NCBI GenBank assembly: GCA_003427395.1
Contig: BFEA01000195.1
Coordinates: forward strand, 1,968,977 to 2,032,976
Reading direction: 5' to 3'
Length of the DNA stretch: 64,000 nucleotides
Origin: Chara braunii
Lineage: Eukaryota > Streptophyta > Charophyceae > Charales > Characeae
Shown here: in pieces, positions 44,021 to 55,839 of the stretch
Layout: every line of letters begins with the position of its first letter
Position numbering within the stretch: the first letter of the stretch is position 1
The notes under the pieces: generated by a model
Told to the model about the DNA's origin: nothing
The model's database searches: none
What the model saw: only the letters and a program-made list of their open reading frames with translations
Translations under genes and position numbers: made by a program

Positions 44021-45942
44021 ATCTGAAGCCAAGGGCAAGGGCCCCTGACGTGTCGATAATTCTCGTATATACCAGCGTGCGGATCTTGCCCTTTGATTGC
44101 CCCCACTTATACCTCAATCCCATCACGACCAATGAGGATCGCCGACGTGGTGTCGACCAAGACCAGGTAATAGCAGGAGCATGGTAGTGCACCTGGGCCA
44201 GTAGAACAACCCCATCTATGGCACCCTCGCGCCTCAGTCCCCATTGTTCTCGCTGCCCCAACGACCAGTTCTGGCTTGACGCGACCAAAAATAGTGGTCG
44301 CGCTAACACGATCCCCTATGAAGGAACCGGAACCAACTGGCGAGCCCTCATACAGCCAGGTGGCCATCCTCCCTCGGACCTCGAAGAAGTGACCGGCAGA
44401 CGTGATGGCAATGGAGCATGGAGCTAATCCCGAAGGTCCTCTTTCTCCCCTCTCGCCTTCCTCTTTCCTTTCCCTGCCTGCTACTTTTGCGAAGCAATCT
44501 CGACGGTCTACTTGGTCCCTATACGTCCTAATGGGGAGGGGTATGCTGAGTGGGTGGACTGTCAACAATGTGTCTCCCGAGCTCATGGTTCCTGCATCCA
44601 ATATACAAATGCGGATAAATACTGGTTATGTCCCTTGTGCCGCACTGATAAAATTCCGACAGAAGCCCGATTTCTCGAAGCCACGTTGGAAGGGTTGGAA
44701 AAGACCTGATGACTTAGAAGGGCCGAAGTTTGGACAGATGTCGTCTTGATAGCTACGATGGTTGGGAACTCCCTCCGAAACTTCATTAAGGAGGACCGGA
44801 GGAGCGCCAATGAAAGGGTACGGGACTACCGATGGAATGAGGGATGGTAAGAAAAGCAGAAGACGGATGGTAGTGAGATTTGGATGTGTGTGCCACACAC
44901 GTTCATGAGATATGACTTGGTTACGTCGGCCCACTTCGCCCTCCGAATCATGGAAGCGGCAATCGATAAAAACGAATGGTATTGGTCCAACATTCACGAC
45001 GAGGTTAAATTCATCGTCTGAAACTGTCCCGTTTGTGTCGCCAACAAAGCGCCGATTTAGCTGCCTAGATCGATAGTGCCCACTGTAGTTGAACGGTCGT
45101 TCCAAAGGGTCAGCATGGATACCACAGATATTGTTGTGCCCCCTGGACCAAATAAATGCGAATATTCACTCGTTTTGGTATTTGTGGACGACTTTTCGAA
45201 ATGGATAGAGGCATATCCGTGTAAGACGCGACAAGCGGCAGAAATCGCGCGGTATGTCAACCGTTCTCTCGGGATGCGCCAGGACACCAAGGATATCCTA
45301 ACTAACAATGGGGCGGAATTCCGAGGGGAAGTCTTGAGGAGTCTGGTCCTACACGGAGTCTCGATTCGCAATACTGCTCCCCATATGTCGCAATCGAACG
45401 GACTAGTAGAAAATGCTAACCGGGTAATCAAGACAGCGTTACGGCGTAATATAACGGCCAAAGATACAAGGCCGTGGCCCGATATCGTCGACCATATCCT
45501 AGCTATTCATCGAGGGACACCCCACGAGTCCGCTGACATGTCCCCCTTCCAATTACTGACCAATAGTGTGGCTTGTGCAGCCCTACCGAGCCCAAATTAT
45601 GAAACGAACCTCCCGCAACCGACCACTAGGGCAACGGTCAAAGACAAGGCCCAACGCCACCTGGAATTAATGGAAAAGGCCCTTCCCCGGCTAGCCCGAA
45701 AATGACAAAGAATGACTGAAATGGCCCACAGACGACAGGTCTGGAGCTACAAGGCCCGAAATGGGAACGCTGGACCACAACCTAAGTATAAGTTAGGGGA
45801 CATAGTGCAAGTAAGGAAATGTGCTCGCCAGGGTAAGTTAGCGCCACGATTCTTCGGGCGATTTTGCGTGGTCGAGCTCGGTCCTAGCAGGGTGAACACT
45901 ATGCATCTCGCACCAGAGGCGTCGACACTGTCGGGAAGTTGA
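44020..45942 (+). pseudogene. Ty3/gypsy-like pol remnant: PHD finger, HHCC domain, integrase
   Basis: In one frame from 44,464: a C4HC3 set (CYFCEA ... WVDCQQC ... AHGSC ... YWLCPLC; 44,479-44,640) forms a complete PHD-type zinc finger. A linker (VLIATMVGNSLRNFIKED) follows. The integrase zinc-binding region comes next (AHFALRIMEAAIDKNEWYWS, NCPVCVANK; 44,935-45,050) and then the rve core. The core has MDTTD (first Asp), LTNNGAEF where an Asp is expected at the first N, and NGLVENANRVIKTAL (Glu). The C-terminal SH3-like part is YKLGDIVQVRKCARQGKL. In-frame stops lie near 44,848, 45,019, 45,058 and 45,703. The 44,020-44,460 part is probably the linker after RNase H but is in shifting frames. 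It would join cDNA to host DNA; stops and the lost Asp make it inactive. Confidence 0.75.
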
Positions 45943-46096
45943 TCGGCTCGTCCAATCATTCGACACGTGTGCTACCTTCGCCCTCTCCCACCCTTCTCTG
46001 CCATCTTCCTCGCCATCACCCGATGACGAGGAGGAAGACGATCACCTCAACTACCTTGCTCCTTTCTTCTCAGCCCTCATCTTCCTCGCCATCGGC

Positions 46097-48262
46097 ATGA
46101 GTTTTTCCACCGAGCAGGGCATCAGCGAGAGTAATGGTACCCGGGGGAACCTTCTCAAAATCTCTGCAATCCGGCAAGTACAACGTCCTCGATTGAGTCC
46201 AGATCTTCTCCAATTCGGGACCTTCTTCAGTACAACAGCCATTCACAAGGCGGCGGAGTTTCGATTCGCGCAGTCTGAGGCAGCGCGGGTATAGGCCGAG
46301 GTGTTGGCCTTCTTACTCCTGTCCCGACCCGGTGAGAGCCACATATCGGTCATTGTCGTCTTTACAGGCGACATCGCGACACTGCATCCAGCATGGCATA
46401 CCGCAATCCTCCGACAGCTGCGAGACTGGGCAGCACACATCACGACGGAGTGGGTGCGATTACTAGCCAGGCCGCGCGATCTCATCTTAACGGCCAACGA
46501 CATCGATCTCCAGCTTCGGGTTTCTTCCACCGCGCCGGAGGTCCTCCTCCCGGAGCTTCGTCCTTTCAATCGGCCTTAATAAACCGCTACCTCCTCTCTA
46601 CCTTCAGTTTTCCTTCCGACACTCCTGCGTTTTAGCAGTCAACAGTGGACCCCGCTCTATCGTTCAGAATCAGGCAGTTAGACGTGCCGATTTTGGATGC
46701 GGCCAAGTGGGCACAGTGGTGGCACTCGTACGTGGCACTTAGCTTCTGCCTCCTCGAAGTCGTATTCCACTGGGCAGAGCCGGTTGAGAAGAGCGAGGAG
46801 GACGAGATCCCCGACAACGAGGTAGAACTATTGGTCATCCAAGTTTGGGTGACGGACACGGAGGGAGAGCTTTTGGGAATCCTGTTTGAAGAAGTGCGGG
46901 ATGGCCACCTGGATTCGATCATGGATGAGATGTTGGTATTCCTGGCCCAATTGCTGGACGATCTGCCTTTGGAGATCCTTTCGGGCTGCGGTGAAAGACC
47001 GGGGATGGCCACGCTCACTCATACCTTGGCCGCCCATCTCTTGTGGTTTACAAGCACAGAGCTCGACGGGGATCATTGTTGTTATCCCTCCGAAGGCGCT
47101 TACCTGATCATCGACGTCACTGATCTCTCCTTCTGGGATCCTCTCATCCGCCGAGTGAACGTAGAAGACACCAGCGAGGAAGCCGAAGAGGAGGAAGAGG
47201 AAGCAGCCAAAGAAGAGAACGGGGGGGTGATCATCTTTAGTATACGGAAGGAAAGGAGACGCCAGAAGAGGAAGAATCAGAGGCTGACTCCGACGATCTT
47301 GATTGTCAAGAATTAGAGAACGCCGAGTCGGAAGAATCCAACTTTGACCGGGAGGAGTGAGAGGAGGAAGATGGTGAATCGGGTGAGTCGAGTGGCGCTG
47401 ATGAACTGAGCACGAAAGAGCAAGAGGTCGTGGCGGAGAGGAAACGGGCAGCAGCAAAAGGCAAGCGGTCGATCGAGGAATCAGGAGGGCCACCACCACA
47501 ACTGCTGCAGGGCGATCCGACTCTCAATCCGGAACCGTCACAAGAAGAGGCCGAGAGAAATGGAGGCGCCACGATAGAGGGATCGGAAAGCCGGCGCCGC
47601 CGAAGAAGTGAATCCCCGACCCAATCCTCTTCCCGGCCCAGCCTTCGGCTACGTCGAGATGAGGGCATTCGGACTTCGACCTCGGTCATTATCCCGTCGT
47701 CCCCGTCACTTCCTCACCCTTCAGCAGCTCATAGGTCGACCCTCATTCCCCGACAGATGGCATCCCTTCCCGCTCGTTCTGTTCCACCGTTACGCTGCCC
47801 GCCTCCTGGTTACTGTCTTCCCGCATGCTACCACTCGCTCGCTCGTCATTGTTTCCCCCCTCCACGTCCTTCTCTTTAGTGTGGATTGGCATGAATTCAA
47901 TAATATAGAGCCGTTTGTATCATCGTGGGCACGATCCCAATGTGAGAAGCGTATGACGATTTTTGTGCTGCTATCCACCGCACCCTTTGCACGGTCTATC
48001 CCGATTACCTCGCCTCCCTCCGCCACTAACGTCGACACGGTGACACCCGCGTTTTCCCTGCATCCACCGTACGATTCATTACACCCAACTCCCCACTGCC
48101 GATCGACAAATTCGTCGCTTCATCCCTCCCCTCCCCCAAGTCCATCCACCACCTCCTCCGCCCGTGATCAGACTTCCTTTCCCAGGTAACGTTTAGAATG
48201 GAGCGCACGAATGCCACGTTGGATGACTTCCACACTCGGATCCTACGGTAAGTATCACGTGC
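46097..48262 (+). pseudogene. Extra ORF downstream of integrase, unknown function
   Basis: Not recognised. One coding trail runs from 46,097 (MSFSTEQGISESNG) through a TAG at 46,292-46,294. It continues as AEVLAFLLLSRPGESHISVI and WHTAILRQLRDWAAHITTEW, shifts frame near 46,590, crosses a TAG at 46,634-46,636, and reads to 47,316 (VPILDAAKWAQWWHSYVALS; LDSIMDEMLVFLAQLLDDLP). A Glu-rich stretch is followed by a basic patch (RKERRRQKRKNQR). A frame from about 47,370 to 47,879 is Glu/Arg/Ser/Pro-rich. No membrane segment, signal peptide or gag knuckle is seen. Its place after integrase suggests a third ORF of the same element, though a neighbouring gene is possible. Confidence 0.45.
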
Positions 48263-49338
48263 AAGCTCCGCATCGATGATCGGATTACCGATCGACGCCT
48301 GATGAGAGAGCAAGTTGGAGCTTGCTCAAGATTGGAACCCCCTGGCATCACATATGTGACAAACTATTTTCTGCAATCACACGACTTTCTGTGCAAAGCG
48401 GCTTTGGGGGTTGGAAACAGGTTGGTCGAGTGGAAGATAAGGGTGGGCTGGACAAGTTGCATAGATACCCTCACTTTTTTCTTTTTTTGCTGTCGAGACC
48501 AGGGCCGAGAAAGTCCCGCGACGACGATTGAGTGACCTCGCCTTAGTGAGCACGATAAATAATGTTTGCCATAACTTCTTTCTTGTTCTGTTGTGAGGGA
48601 TGAGAAGTTTGGCGAGATTAGCGCATGGAAATGTCATTTTCAAATTTGCAACAGATGACGGGCTCTTGAAATTGTTTCCTTAAGCTTTTTCGGAATTCCT
48701 TTTTGGAAGTAGGATTTAGACCAGGAATTTAGGCGCTCTGAAATCTTGCCGCGCCACGCTTCTTGCTCGCGCACCTTTCACTGCAGCGGGAACTCGGATC
48801 TGACTATATTGCGCCCTTAATCCTGCATGTAACTCTAATTTTTGGCGGGCGTGATTGTAACTGCACTCCTTCTTCTTCATTCTCTCGTTTTTCCCCGCCT
48901 TCTTCCCCTCTATCGTGCATACCTTGTCCTTCACTCTAATTGGCCTAAGCGACTGCATGACCGGATCAATGCGTGGACTGTGGCTGCGTCCCCCACGTCG
49001 AGGCCTGCCCATGCATGCGTAGGCACTTCCCTCTCTTCCCCTTCCCCTCACAGACTCACTTAGGCATGATCTCGGGTTCATCGCGCAAGCATGCACGCTA
49101 TAAATTTCGCAAGCGCGATTAATTTACTCTCTCTTAATTTGGAAATTAGCGCGGTCAGTGAGGATTGACATAAGCAGGGGCGACCCGACGAGCTGGTGCC
49201 AAGTAGGCGGGGTTGACGTGCGGGCCACGGTGGACTGTAACGCACAGGTGAACCTGGCTTGCGTACTCGGACTAAGCGGGGTGACGACTCGGTGTTGGTG
49301 CGAGGCAAGGGACTGACCGCATCGGGGGTGATGTACCG

Positions 49339-49390
<52 letters not shown>

Positions 49391-49705
49391 TGTGTGTGAG
49401 GGATGATGCCTTTAGCCCTCTATCTAAATTTTCATTTCAACCTTGGTTGATCTTGTTACGGCCTATGAAACACCCGTGGACGCGTCCGCGGGGTCGAGCT
49501 CGGATGGCGAACGTATATACGGCCGCGTCCACGGCCGACCTCGTCTGTGCCGCGGACGCAAATTAAGCATATTTTTCCTGAATTAAACAATGGGTAAAAA
49601 AAAAACAAAATATATGGGGTTGTAGGGATTTTCTATATTTTTTTTTTTGGAAACAGATAAGTTTTTAGAATAAGAAAAAATAAAAAACAGAAAACGCGGA
49701 GAAGA
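48263..49705. other. Possible LTR/flank region, undefined
   Basis: No gene recognised. A GA microsatellite lies at about 49,341-49,393. GGACGCGTCCGCGGGGTCG at 49,478-49,496 recurs at 58,510-58,528. The 3' LTR of the gypsy remnant should lie here, but no second LTR copy is available to define it. Confidence 0.4.
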
Positions 49706-50054
49706 NNNNNNNNNNNNNNNNNNNNNNNNNNNNNNNNNNNNNNNNNNNNNNNNNNNNNNNNNNNNNNNNNNNNNNNNNNNNNNNNNNNNNNNNNNNNNNN
49801 NNNNNNNNNNNNNNNNNNNNNNNNNNNNNNNNNNNNNNNNNNNNNNNNNNNNNNNNNNNNNNNNNNNNNNNNNNNNNNNNNNNNNNNNNNNNNNNNNNNN
49901 NNNNNNNNNNNNNNNNNNNNNNNNNNNNNNNNNNNNNNNNNNNNNNNNNNNNNNNNNNNNNNNNNNNNNNNNNNNNNNNNNNNNNNNNNNNNNNNNNNNN
50001 NNNNNNNNNNNNNNNNNNNNNNNNNNNNNNNNNNNNNNNNNNNNNNNNNNNNNN
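49706..50054. other. Assembly gap (349 N)
   Basis: Undetermined bases bordered on the right by a GT microsatellite (50,055-50,133). Confidence 1.
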
Positions 50055-50145
50055 GTGTGTGTGTGTGTTTGAATGTGTGTGTGTGTGTTTGAGTGTGTGT
50101 GTGTGTGTTTGAATGTGTGTGTGTGTGTGTGTGGATGAGGAGGCC

Positions 50146-51052
50146 GGTACTCTTGAGATGAGCTCATATTACCGGTGGACGATTGGATGAGGAGGCCGGA
50201 CCACCACTCATATTTGCGCTCCACAATCGACGAATCAAAATAACGCGCTAGCAACTATACAGGAGAATGGACGAGAGAGAGAGAGAGAGGGGGAGAAAGG
50301 AGAAGGAGGGGGAAAGGGGGCGGGGGAAAAAGAGAGAGAAAGAGATGAAGGGAGAGAGAGAAGGAAATAGCATAGATCAGAGCAGCATCACCAAGTTCGG
50401 CAGTCAAACAGTTAGGGACGAGCGGAGCATCCCTTGCAGCAAGTACGCAACACGGGAGCCGCCGTTCGAACTCATCAACGAAGAGGGTTTGAATACTTTG
50501 CATTGTTCCTTAAATATCGGATCGTCAACCGATATTCAAACAGGCGTAGCACTAGTGTCTCAATTCGCGCCTATTTTTTGAAGATATCATCCTCATCATT
50601 GGCCCAGAGCCGAAGGGTTCGCCCGAGGCAGGCCCAAGCTAATTGGGGTGCCCCATCCAACCCATGTGGGATTTAGCCCACATGGCAGCCTCCAATATTC
50701 GCGGTGAGCACCATTGATACCGGCTGTTTGCATCATGGTGGCAACTATTTTTCACCTCGGGGCCCAAAAAAAATCATCATCATCCTGGCTTAACTTTCCT
50801 TTCAAAAGAACTCCAATGCAACCCATAACCGCAGAACAGCTAGGAAAAATTAAGGTACTTAAGGTAACTTTTCAAGCCTATAACCCGACTATCATGGATA
50901 TGTACTGAGGGTATCAAGTCTGGTGTCATTCATCTGCTCAAACAATCCTGGAACCAGGCAGGAAAAATACCCTTTTTACGTATATATATATATGTGTATA
51001 CCCATTTTTTAACTAATCTTTCATCGACTGATTTCAACTTCCATCCATTGAA

Positions 51053-51090
<38 letters not shown>

Positions 51091-51099
51091 CATGTATGT

Positions 51100-51130
<31 letters not shown>
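50146..51130 (-). repeat. Left direct repeat of Penelope-like element (3' pseudo-LTR)
   Basis: This is ~95% or more identical by eye to 57,142-58,126, from GGTACTCTTGAGATGAGCTC to ATCATGTATGTAAGTGTGTG. It includes a GA-rich stretch, the sentence-like block CTTGCAGCAAGTACGCAACA, and (TA)n then (GT)n at the end. It lies just downstream of the reverse transcriptase (minus strand). Penelope-like elements often carry such direct pseudo-LTRs, sometimes with hammerhead ribozymes; I could not recognise a hammerhead core here. Confidence 0.85.
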
Positions 51131-51323
51131 CCCCACCCCTGCCCCGCTGGCTGACCTAGGACTGTTAAGGCAGGTAACTGGTACCTGCCTTAATCAGGCC
51201 AGGTATCAGTCAGCTACCATAACAACCCTACCGGTCGAGGCTGGTATGTAAAGATTACACAAACACAAACACATACCATCATGCACAGCGAACATACGCA
51301 AAGAAAGGCAGGATGATTTCGTA

Positions 51324-53338
51324 CCTTGAGCTTGATGGCTGTTGCCGCAACATCAGTTCTAGGGTGCATATACAGAGAAGGCGAGTTAAGGACCCTATTT
51401 ACACAAGCAAGGCACCTTCTGAGGAGAGAACCGTTGGCAACCATGTCACTAACCAGCTGCATGATTTCCTTTAGAGCAGTGTTCTTGTGAATTCACCAGC
51501 AGCATCCGAGGTTACCGAGATCTCAGAGTTGAGAAACTGGGTTTTGAAGCCATACATCTCCCCCAAGTCATGCTTCAAAAATACTTCAGTCTGATTTTTT
51601 ATCTCAATCAAGTGCATAGGGTATATGTGAAAAATGTTAGAATCCTCCCTCGGCTGCTCAGGATCCAGAAATCTGAGGATTAACGGGTTGTTCAAGCTAT
51701 GGAGATCATCAATGTATCTATAGGTGTACTTGAATAAGGGAAGGGCATCATAGGCTCTGTTGCGAATAATGCGCATGATGAACTGCAACTCATATTTGAA
51801 AAAGTAGAGGTTACAGAGGGAGGGAGAACAGGGCAATCCCATAGGAATACCCTTGGTCTGCTTCCAGATTACACCGCCCAGGGATATGTAACATTTACTG
51901 AGTACCCAATCAACCAGCCGGGTGACATATTCCTTAGTAAGGAGGAACATCGTCCTGCTATTTGCAACCACCTTTTTGGTCATTGAACAGTTAAACTCCC
52001 CATTCCTCAAAGCCCTGCACCTCATCAGTGAACCAACTTTCATCTCATCAGCCATTTTCCACGCAATGTCAAAAAAGAATCTAAATGCCGCTGGGAGGCC
52101 GTCCTCGTCAGTCCCAATGGGAATGGTTTCAAAGCACCGGGTAATGTCACCTGAGAAGACCGTGAAGACTCTTTCAGGCAGGTTATAACAATAGTCCTGT
52201 ACGGAATCTATGGTCCACCACACAGTCGTATCCAAACCATGAAAGGCACGGAGACCATCAGTTAACTTTTTGCACCGGGTTTTGACCAAGGGGATTAGAG
52301 CTTTAATAATCTCATCACAAAGGGAAGCCACTGGGGTGAGGAACGTCTCGGCAGCATTGGTCAACCTCCTGAAAGTTTTCTTGTGGTGTTTGTACAAGGC
52401 CATAAGATATGGGATTTTTTTCGGGCCAAGCGGGACATATGGAGAAATCCCTGCTAACGATTGCTCTGCCTCATCCAGGATATCAGTGCCTCCAAGATCC
52501 GTTATCTCAAAGTCCTCTCCAGACAACCTTCCCAGAGCCAGCTTCCTTACTAAGTGTATGCAGGAAAACGAAGGTGTGTTGGCTGCTTTGTCAGTCCCAG
52601 AAACATACAAATTTTTGGTCAGGAATCTGATCTCAAATCTCAATGGATTAGTATCCAGTGGGTATGGTGGGTCCGAGTGCCCTCTTAGGCCCAGAGTAGC
52701 AATTTGCATGCTGATCTGTTTTCTGACAAAGGCAGTACCAATTTCACTGCTGGCGGAGGAATAAACATTCTGCCCTGCACATGCTTGACAATGCAATCCC
52801 AAGAGTCGAGAATAGACTGGAGCGCACACACAGCAGATCGTGGACGAGGGGGGATATGGTTTAATCCTTGGGATAGTAGCAGGGATAGCTGCCGGTTTTG
52901 AGATATCGTGGCGTCGATCGTGAGGACATGTTGACATGGGACAACAAAAGGTTGGGCCATGTCCATGGTCTCAGAGGCATGAAAACGAGAAAATATACTC
53001 GGAGTACAAGGACAATGAGCATTGTCAATGTAAAAATTAAGCCATTCCTCCAAAACGAAATCTCTAAGAACAGAAGATGGCCTGTACAGAAGGGAGCCAA
53101 GCGGCTCATGATAAGTCCAATCCAGAACAACAGTAACAAGGAGGATAACTGCAGTTGGTGAAAAAAATTCTTCAAACACCCTCTCGACGATAACTCTGAA
53201 CCGGACAACCTCCATTGCCCTATTCTCATATTTAGTATGGACACACAACTTCGCGCGCGGCGAAGAGGCACTCGACCATTTATTCCTGCCTGCTTCGTCA
53301 ACAACCAACCTGCCCTTCCCGTCCAATACCTCCTGCAC
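51324..53338 (-). pseudogene. Penelope-like reverse transcriptase, two frameshifts
   Basis: The main frame is 52,937-51,471. The N-terminal part (to 53,338) lies in another frame and includes FHASETMDMAQPFVVPCQHV and LSQGLNHIPPRP; the shift is near 52,750. Then come GTDKAANTPSFSCIHLVRKL (the DK motif ahead of the RT), KIPYLMALYKHHKKTFR, FSGDITRCFETIPI (motif A), KQTKGIPMGLPCSPSLCNLY (motif B) and YRYIDDLHSLN (motif C). After a stop at 51,471 the thumb continues in another frame (MQLVSDMVANGSLLRRCLAC; SPSLYMHPRTDVAATAIKLK) to about 51,324. The motif order and the IPMGxPxSPxLxNLY form fit Penelope-like RT rather than LINE or LTR enzymes. It copies element RNA onto a DNA 3' end. Confidence 0.75.
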
Positions 53339-53625
53339 ACATTATTCAAATCGCGATCAAACAAAATCAGCACACGCAAAAACTACACTCCGGAATCTGC
53401 CTATCCTTACCAGACGATCACCTGCTTGCTTATGTACGAAACGAATATCCTGGCCGATGCACCAGCCCTGTTGCCCCATTGTGGGGGCTTGCTGGAGGCA
53501 GAGTTCAGAGAATCATCTTGAAACGAGATGGTTGACTTTGGCGGGGTTGAAGTTACTGCAGCTCGTCCCTCCCCGGTTGCGTCAGTAAGACGTCCGTTGT
53601 TAACTGGCAGCGGGTCATGCTGCGG

Positions 53626-54951
53626 TCAGACATAATACGATAAGATCGTGTTATTCAGATGCTTCGCAGGGCGAGCATCCTCGGGAGGGAGCCTACCGCG
53701 CTTCGATGGACTTTTGAGGTAGCGGTCAGGCAGCAACAGCAAGGCCATCTTTTTGGGAAACTTTCGCAACATGAGGACTTCGTCATCAAGGACCTTCTCC
53801 TGCCTTACAACAGGGTTGCGTACCATCGCATGTGCCATCTTGATCATGATTTCCCTCATATGGGAAAAGACCACACATGCAAGAATGGGCGCTCGCCAGG
53901 TCTTCTTCAGGAAAGTTCTCATTGCCCTCATGTTCGCTCGGAGAGTCGGGGCCGCGGGAAATAAGAAGTTTGGATTGGCAAGCAAATACCACAGAACCTG
54001 GTCAAACCACGTTATTTTAGTTTTGCAGTCACCCTTGCCCAACTGCACACATCGACACTTCAGATACGGTCTCCCCACGTTCCATACCCTCTTCAACTCA
54101 GCTAACGCAGCCTGCCCCTTCGGAGGAAAAAACCCTCTAATAGCTAAGGTTGTGGAGGAGACCTTGCACTTGAGGGGATCAAATAGTCCGACCGTGGGAA
54201 GTTTCATGGCTTCTGCAGTGTGCTGGTAAGGGCCCTTGATCACCTTCGTGTTCTCATTAAGCGCCCCCTCCTGACAGAGGTTAACCTCCTCCTCCGTGAG
54301 AGATGCCAACGGCCTATAGGCATTGACACTAATGGGGGCCAGGTGGTTAAAAGTCTCAAACTCCCATACCTTGTCCCCAAGAGATTTCGCCTCCGACTCA
54401 ATCCATCTAGGGGGAGCGATTGGGAGAAAGGCATTACGAGTGAATTTATTGACACCCTTCGTCCTCTCCTTTGCTAATCTGATGGCTAACTGGGCACCCG
54501 ATTCCGCCACAAACTTAGTGTGGAATGCCCTTTCCTCCTCTGTGAGAGGGAGGTCATCATCCTCATCAGAGTCCGGCTCTGATCCACAGGGCTCCTGGGG
54601 CATGGGTTGGACCAAGTCCGCGTGAAATTCAGACACCGCATTCCATAGCTCTATGAAGACCTTCTCCGTCATCAAGACTTCATCCCTGATCGTAGCCTCA
54701 ACCAACAGATCCTCTTCCACTAACTCCTTGGCCCCTAGGACATAGTCCCTAGACATCTGCGGGAAGGATTCCTTGTCATAAGTAGAAGGCCAAATGATGT
54801 CAGCCCAGTCGTTAAAAGTAAGCACCGAGATGAGTGAGGGGTTAGGGGGAGGAACATGCAGAGAATTCACCCTCACGAACTCAATAACCCTCGGATGCGC
54901 GAGTGAGATCAACGCTTGAGCAGGGCGGGACGGAGGATCGAACTGCTCCAT
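53626..54951 (-). CDS. 441-aa ORF of the Penelope-like element, unknown function
   Basis: Unrecognised but the longest intact minus-strand frame in the element. It starts MEQFDPPSRPAQALISLAHP. It has an acidic stretch (GSEPDSDEDDDLPLTEEERA) and a helical middle (AESGAQLAIRLAKERTKG). A Cys cluster (YLKCRCVQLGKGDCKTK, about residue 290) may bind metal. The C-terminus is basic (LKSPSKRGRLPPEDARPAKH). It sits 0.3 kb upstream of the reverse transcriptase, same strand, so it is probably ORF1 and may bind nucleic acid. No RRM, CCHC or capsid motif is visible. Confidence 0.6.
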   Translation of the reverse strand: MEQFDPPSRPAQALISLAHPRVIEFVRVNSLHVPPPNPSLISVLTFNDWADIIWPSTYDKESFPQMSRDYVLGAKELVEEDLLVEATIRDEVLMTEKVFIELWNAVSEFHADLVQPMPQEPCGSEPDSDEDDDLPLTEEERAFHTKFVAESGAQLAIRLAKERTKGVNKFTRNAFLPIAPPRWIESEAKSLGDKVWEFETFNHLAPISVNAYRPLASLTEEEVNLCQEGALNENTKVIKGPYQHTAEAMKLPTVGLFDPLKCKVSSTTLAIRGFFPPKGQAALAELKRVWNVGRPYLKCRCVQLGKGDCKTKITWFDQVLWYLLANPNFLFPAAPTLRANMRAMRTFLKKTWRAPILACVVFSHMREIMIKMAHAMVRNPVVRQEKVLDDEVLMLRKFPKKMALLLLPDRYLKSPSKRGRLPPEDARPAKHLNNTILSYYV

Positions 54952-55839
54952 CCACGCCTGTTCTCCCAGAATGACTTTAGAGTACCATCCCTTGGGCGAG
55001 AAGATGGGTTTCTGTCATATGGCAAACAAATAGCAAATGGTGAGCAGAAATGTCGGGCAGGATACACAGCAACCATGCATTCCCCCATTCTCTCACAGGA
55101 TTAATCCATAACATAGCCAATGGGTCCGTTTTTCAGAGCTTGCATCATCGAACAACTGTATACAACCCGGCAGGGGGGAGTCGACCTCCCTACTGGCAAA
55201 TGGGTGGGCGCAAGTGCCCTGTGAGTGTGTAGCATGATACGAAACCCCCATGAGAATACTCATGGTGGGCTGCAAAACTCAGCTCGATGCTCTTCAAGCC
55301 ATTCAAAAAACGGGAGGGAAGATCAGCTTATCCATGGTATATAGTACCCACAAGGCACGAGGGAGAGTGAAATAAAGGTGGTATATATCCATGACATAGC
55401 AATTTGCATCAACCATCCACGTTTGTACGCATTCATGGTCGAGAAACAGAACTTAGAACAAAAACGGGGAAAAAAAGGGGAAGTTGCAAGCAGGGGGGGA
55501 GAGAGAGAGAGAGAGAGCAGGATCATACAGAAAGACGGGAGCTACGAGGGAAAGTATACGAGAGGCATGGGAAAGGGAGGGAAGAGCCCATTCATAGATG
55601 AGGATGAAGATATGGGATATAAGGGGAAGCAAGAGGAGGAAGGAAACAGCGATCGATACACACAAGAGATCACCAGAGGATCAGCATAATAACCCTAAGG
55701 AAAACTTCCCCCATCCAGATGATTCACAAAAATTCACACATATTTAGCAACGACCAAGACACCATATCAATCCAAAAAAATTATACACCCATTTTACCGA
55801 GCATCCGAACCTCTACTCCCACCACAACGCCTTGGTTCT
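54952..55839. other. Leader between ORF1 and membrane-protein exons
   Basis: No gene recognised. A GA-rich patch lies at 55,495-55,520. It could hold untranslated sequence or intron. Confidence 0.45.

Noticed and set aside
46828-47499. Minus-strand 223-codon frame
   Set aside because: Antisense to the plus-strand trail after integrase; low-complexity Leu/Pro/Ser content.
50146-51130. Hammerhead ribozyme in the pseudo-LTR
   Set aside because: Expected in some Penelope-like elements, but I could not find a CTGATGA core with a properly placed GAAA on either strand.
55378-55689. Plus-strand 103-codon frame
   Set aside because: Charged, GA-repeat-driven composition with no recognisable motif.
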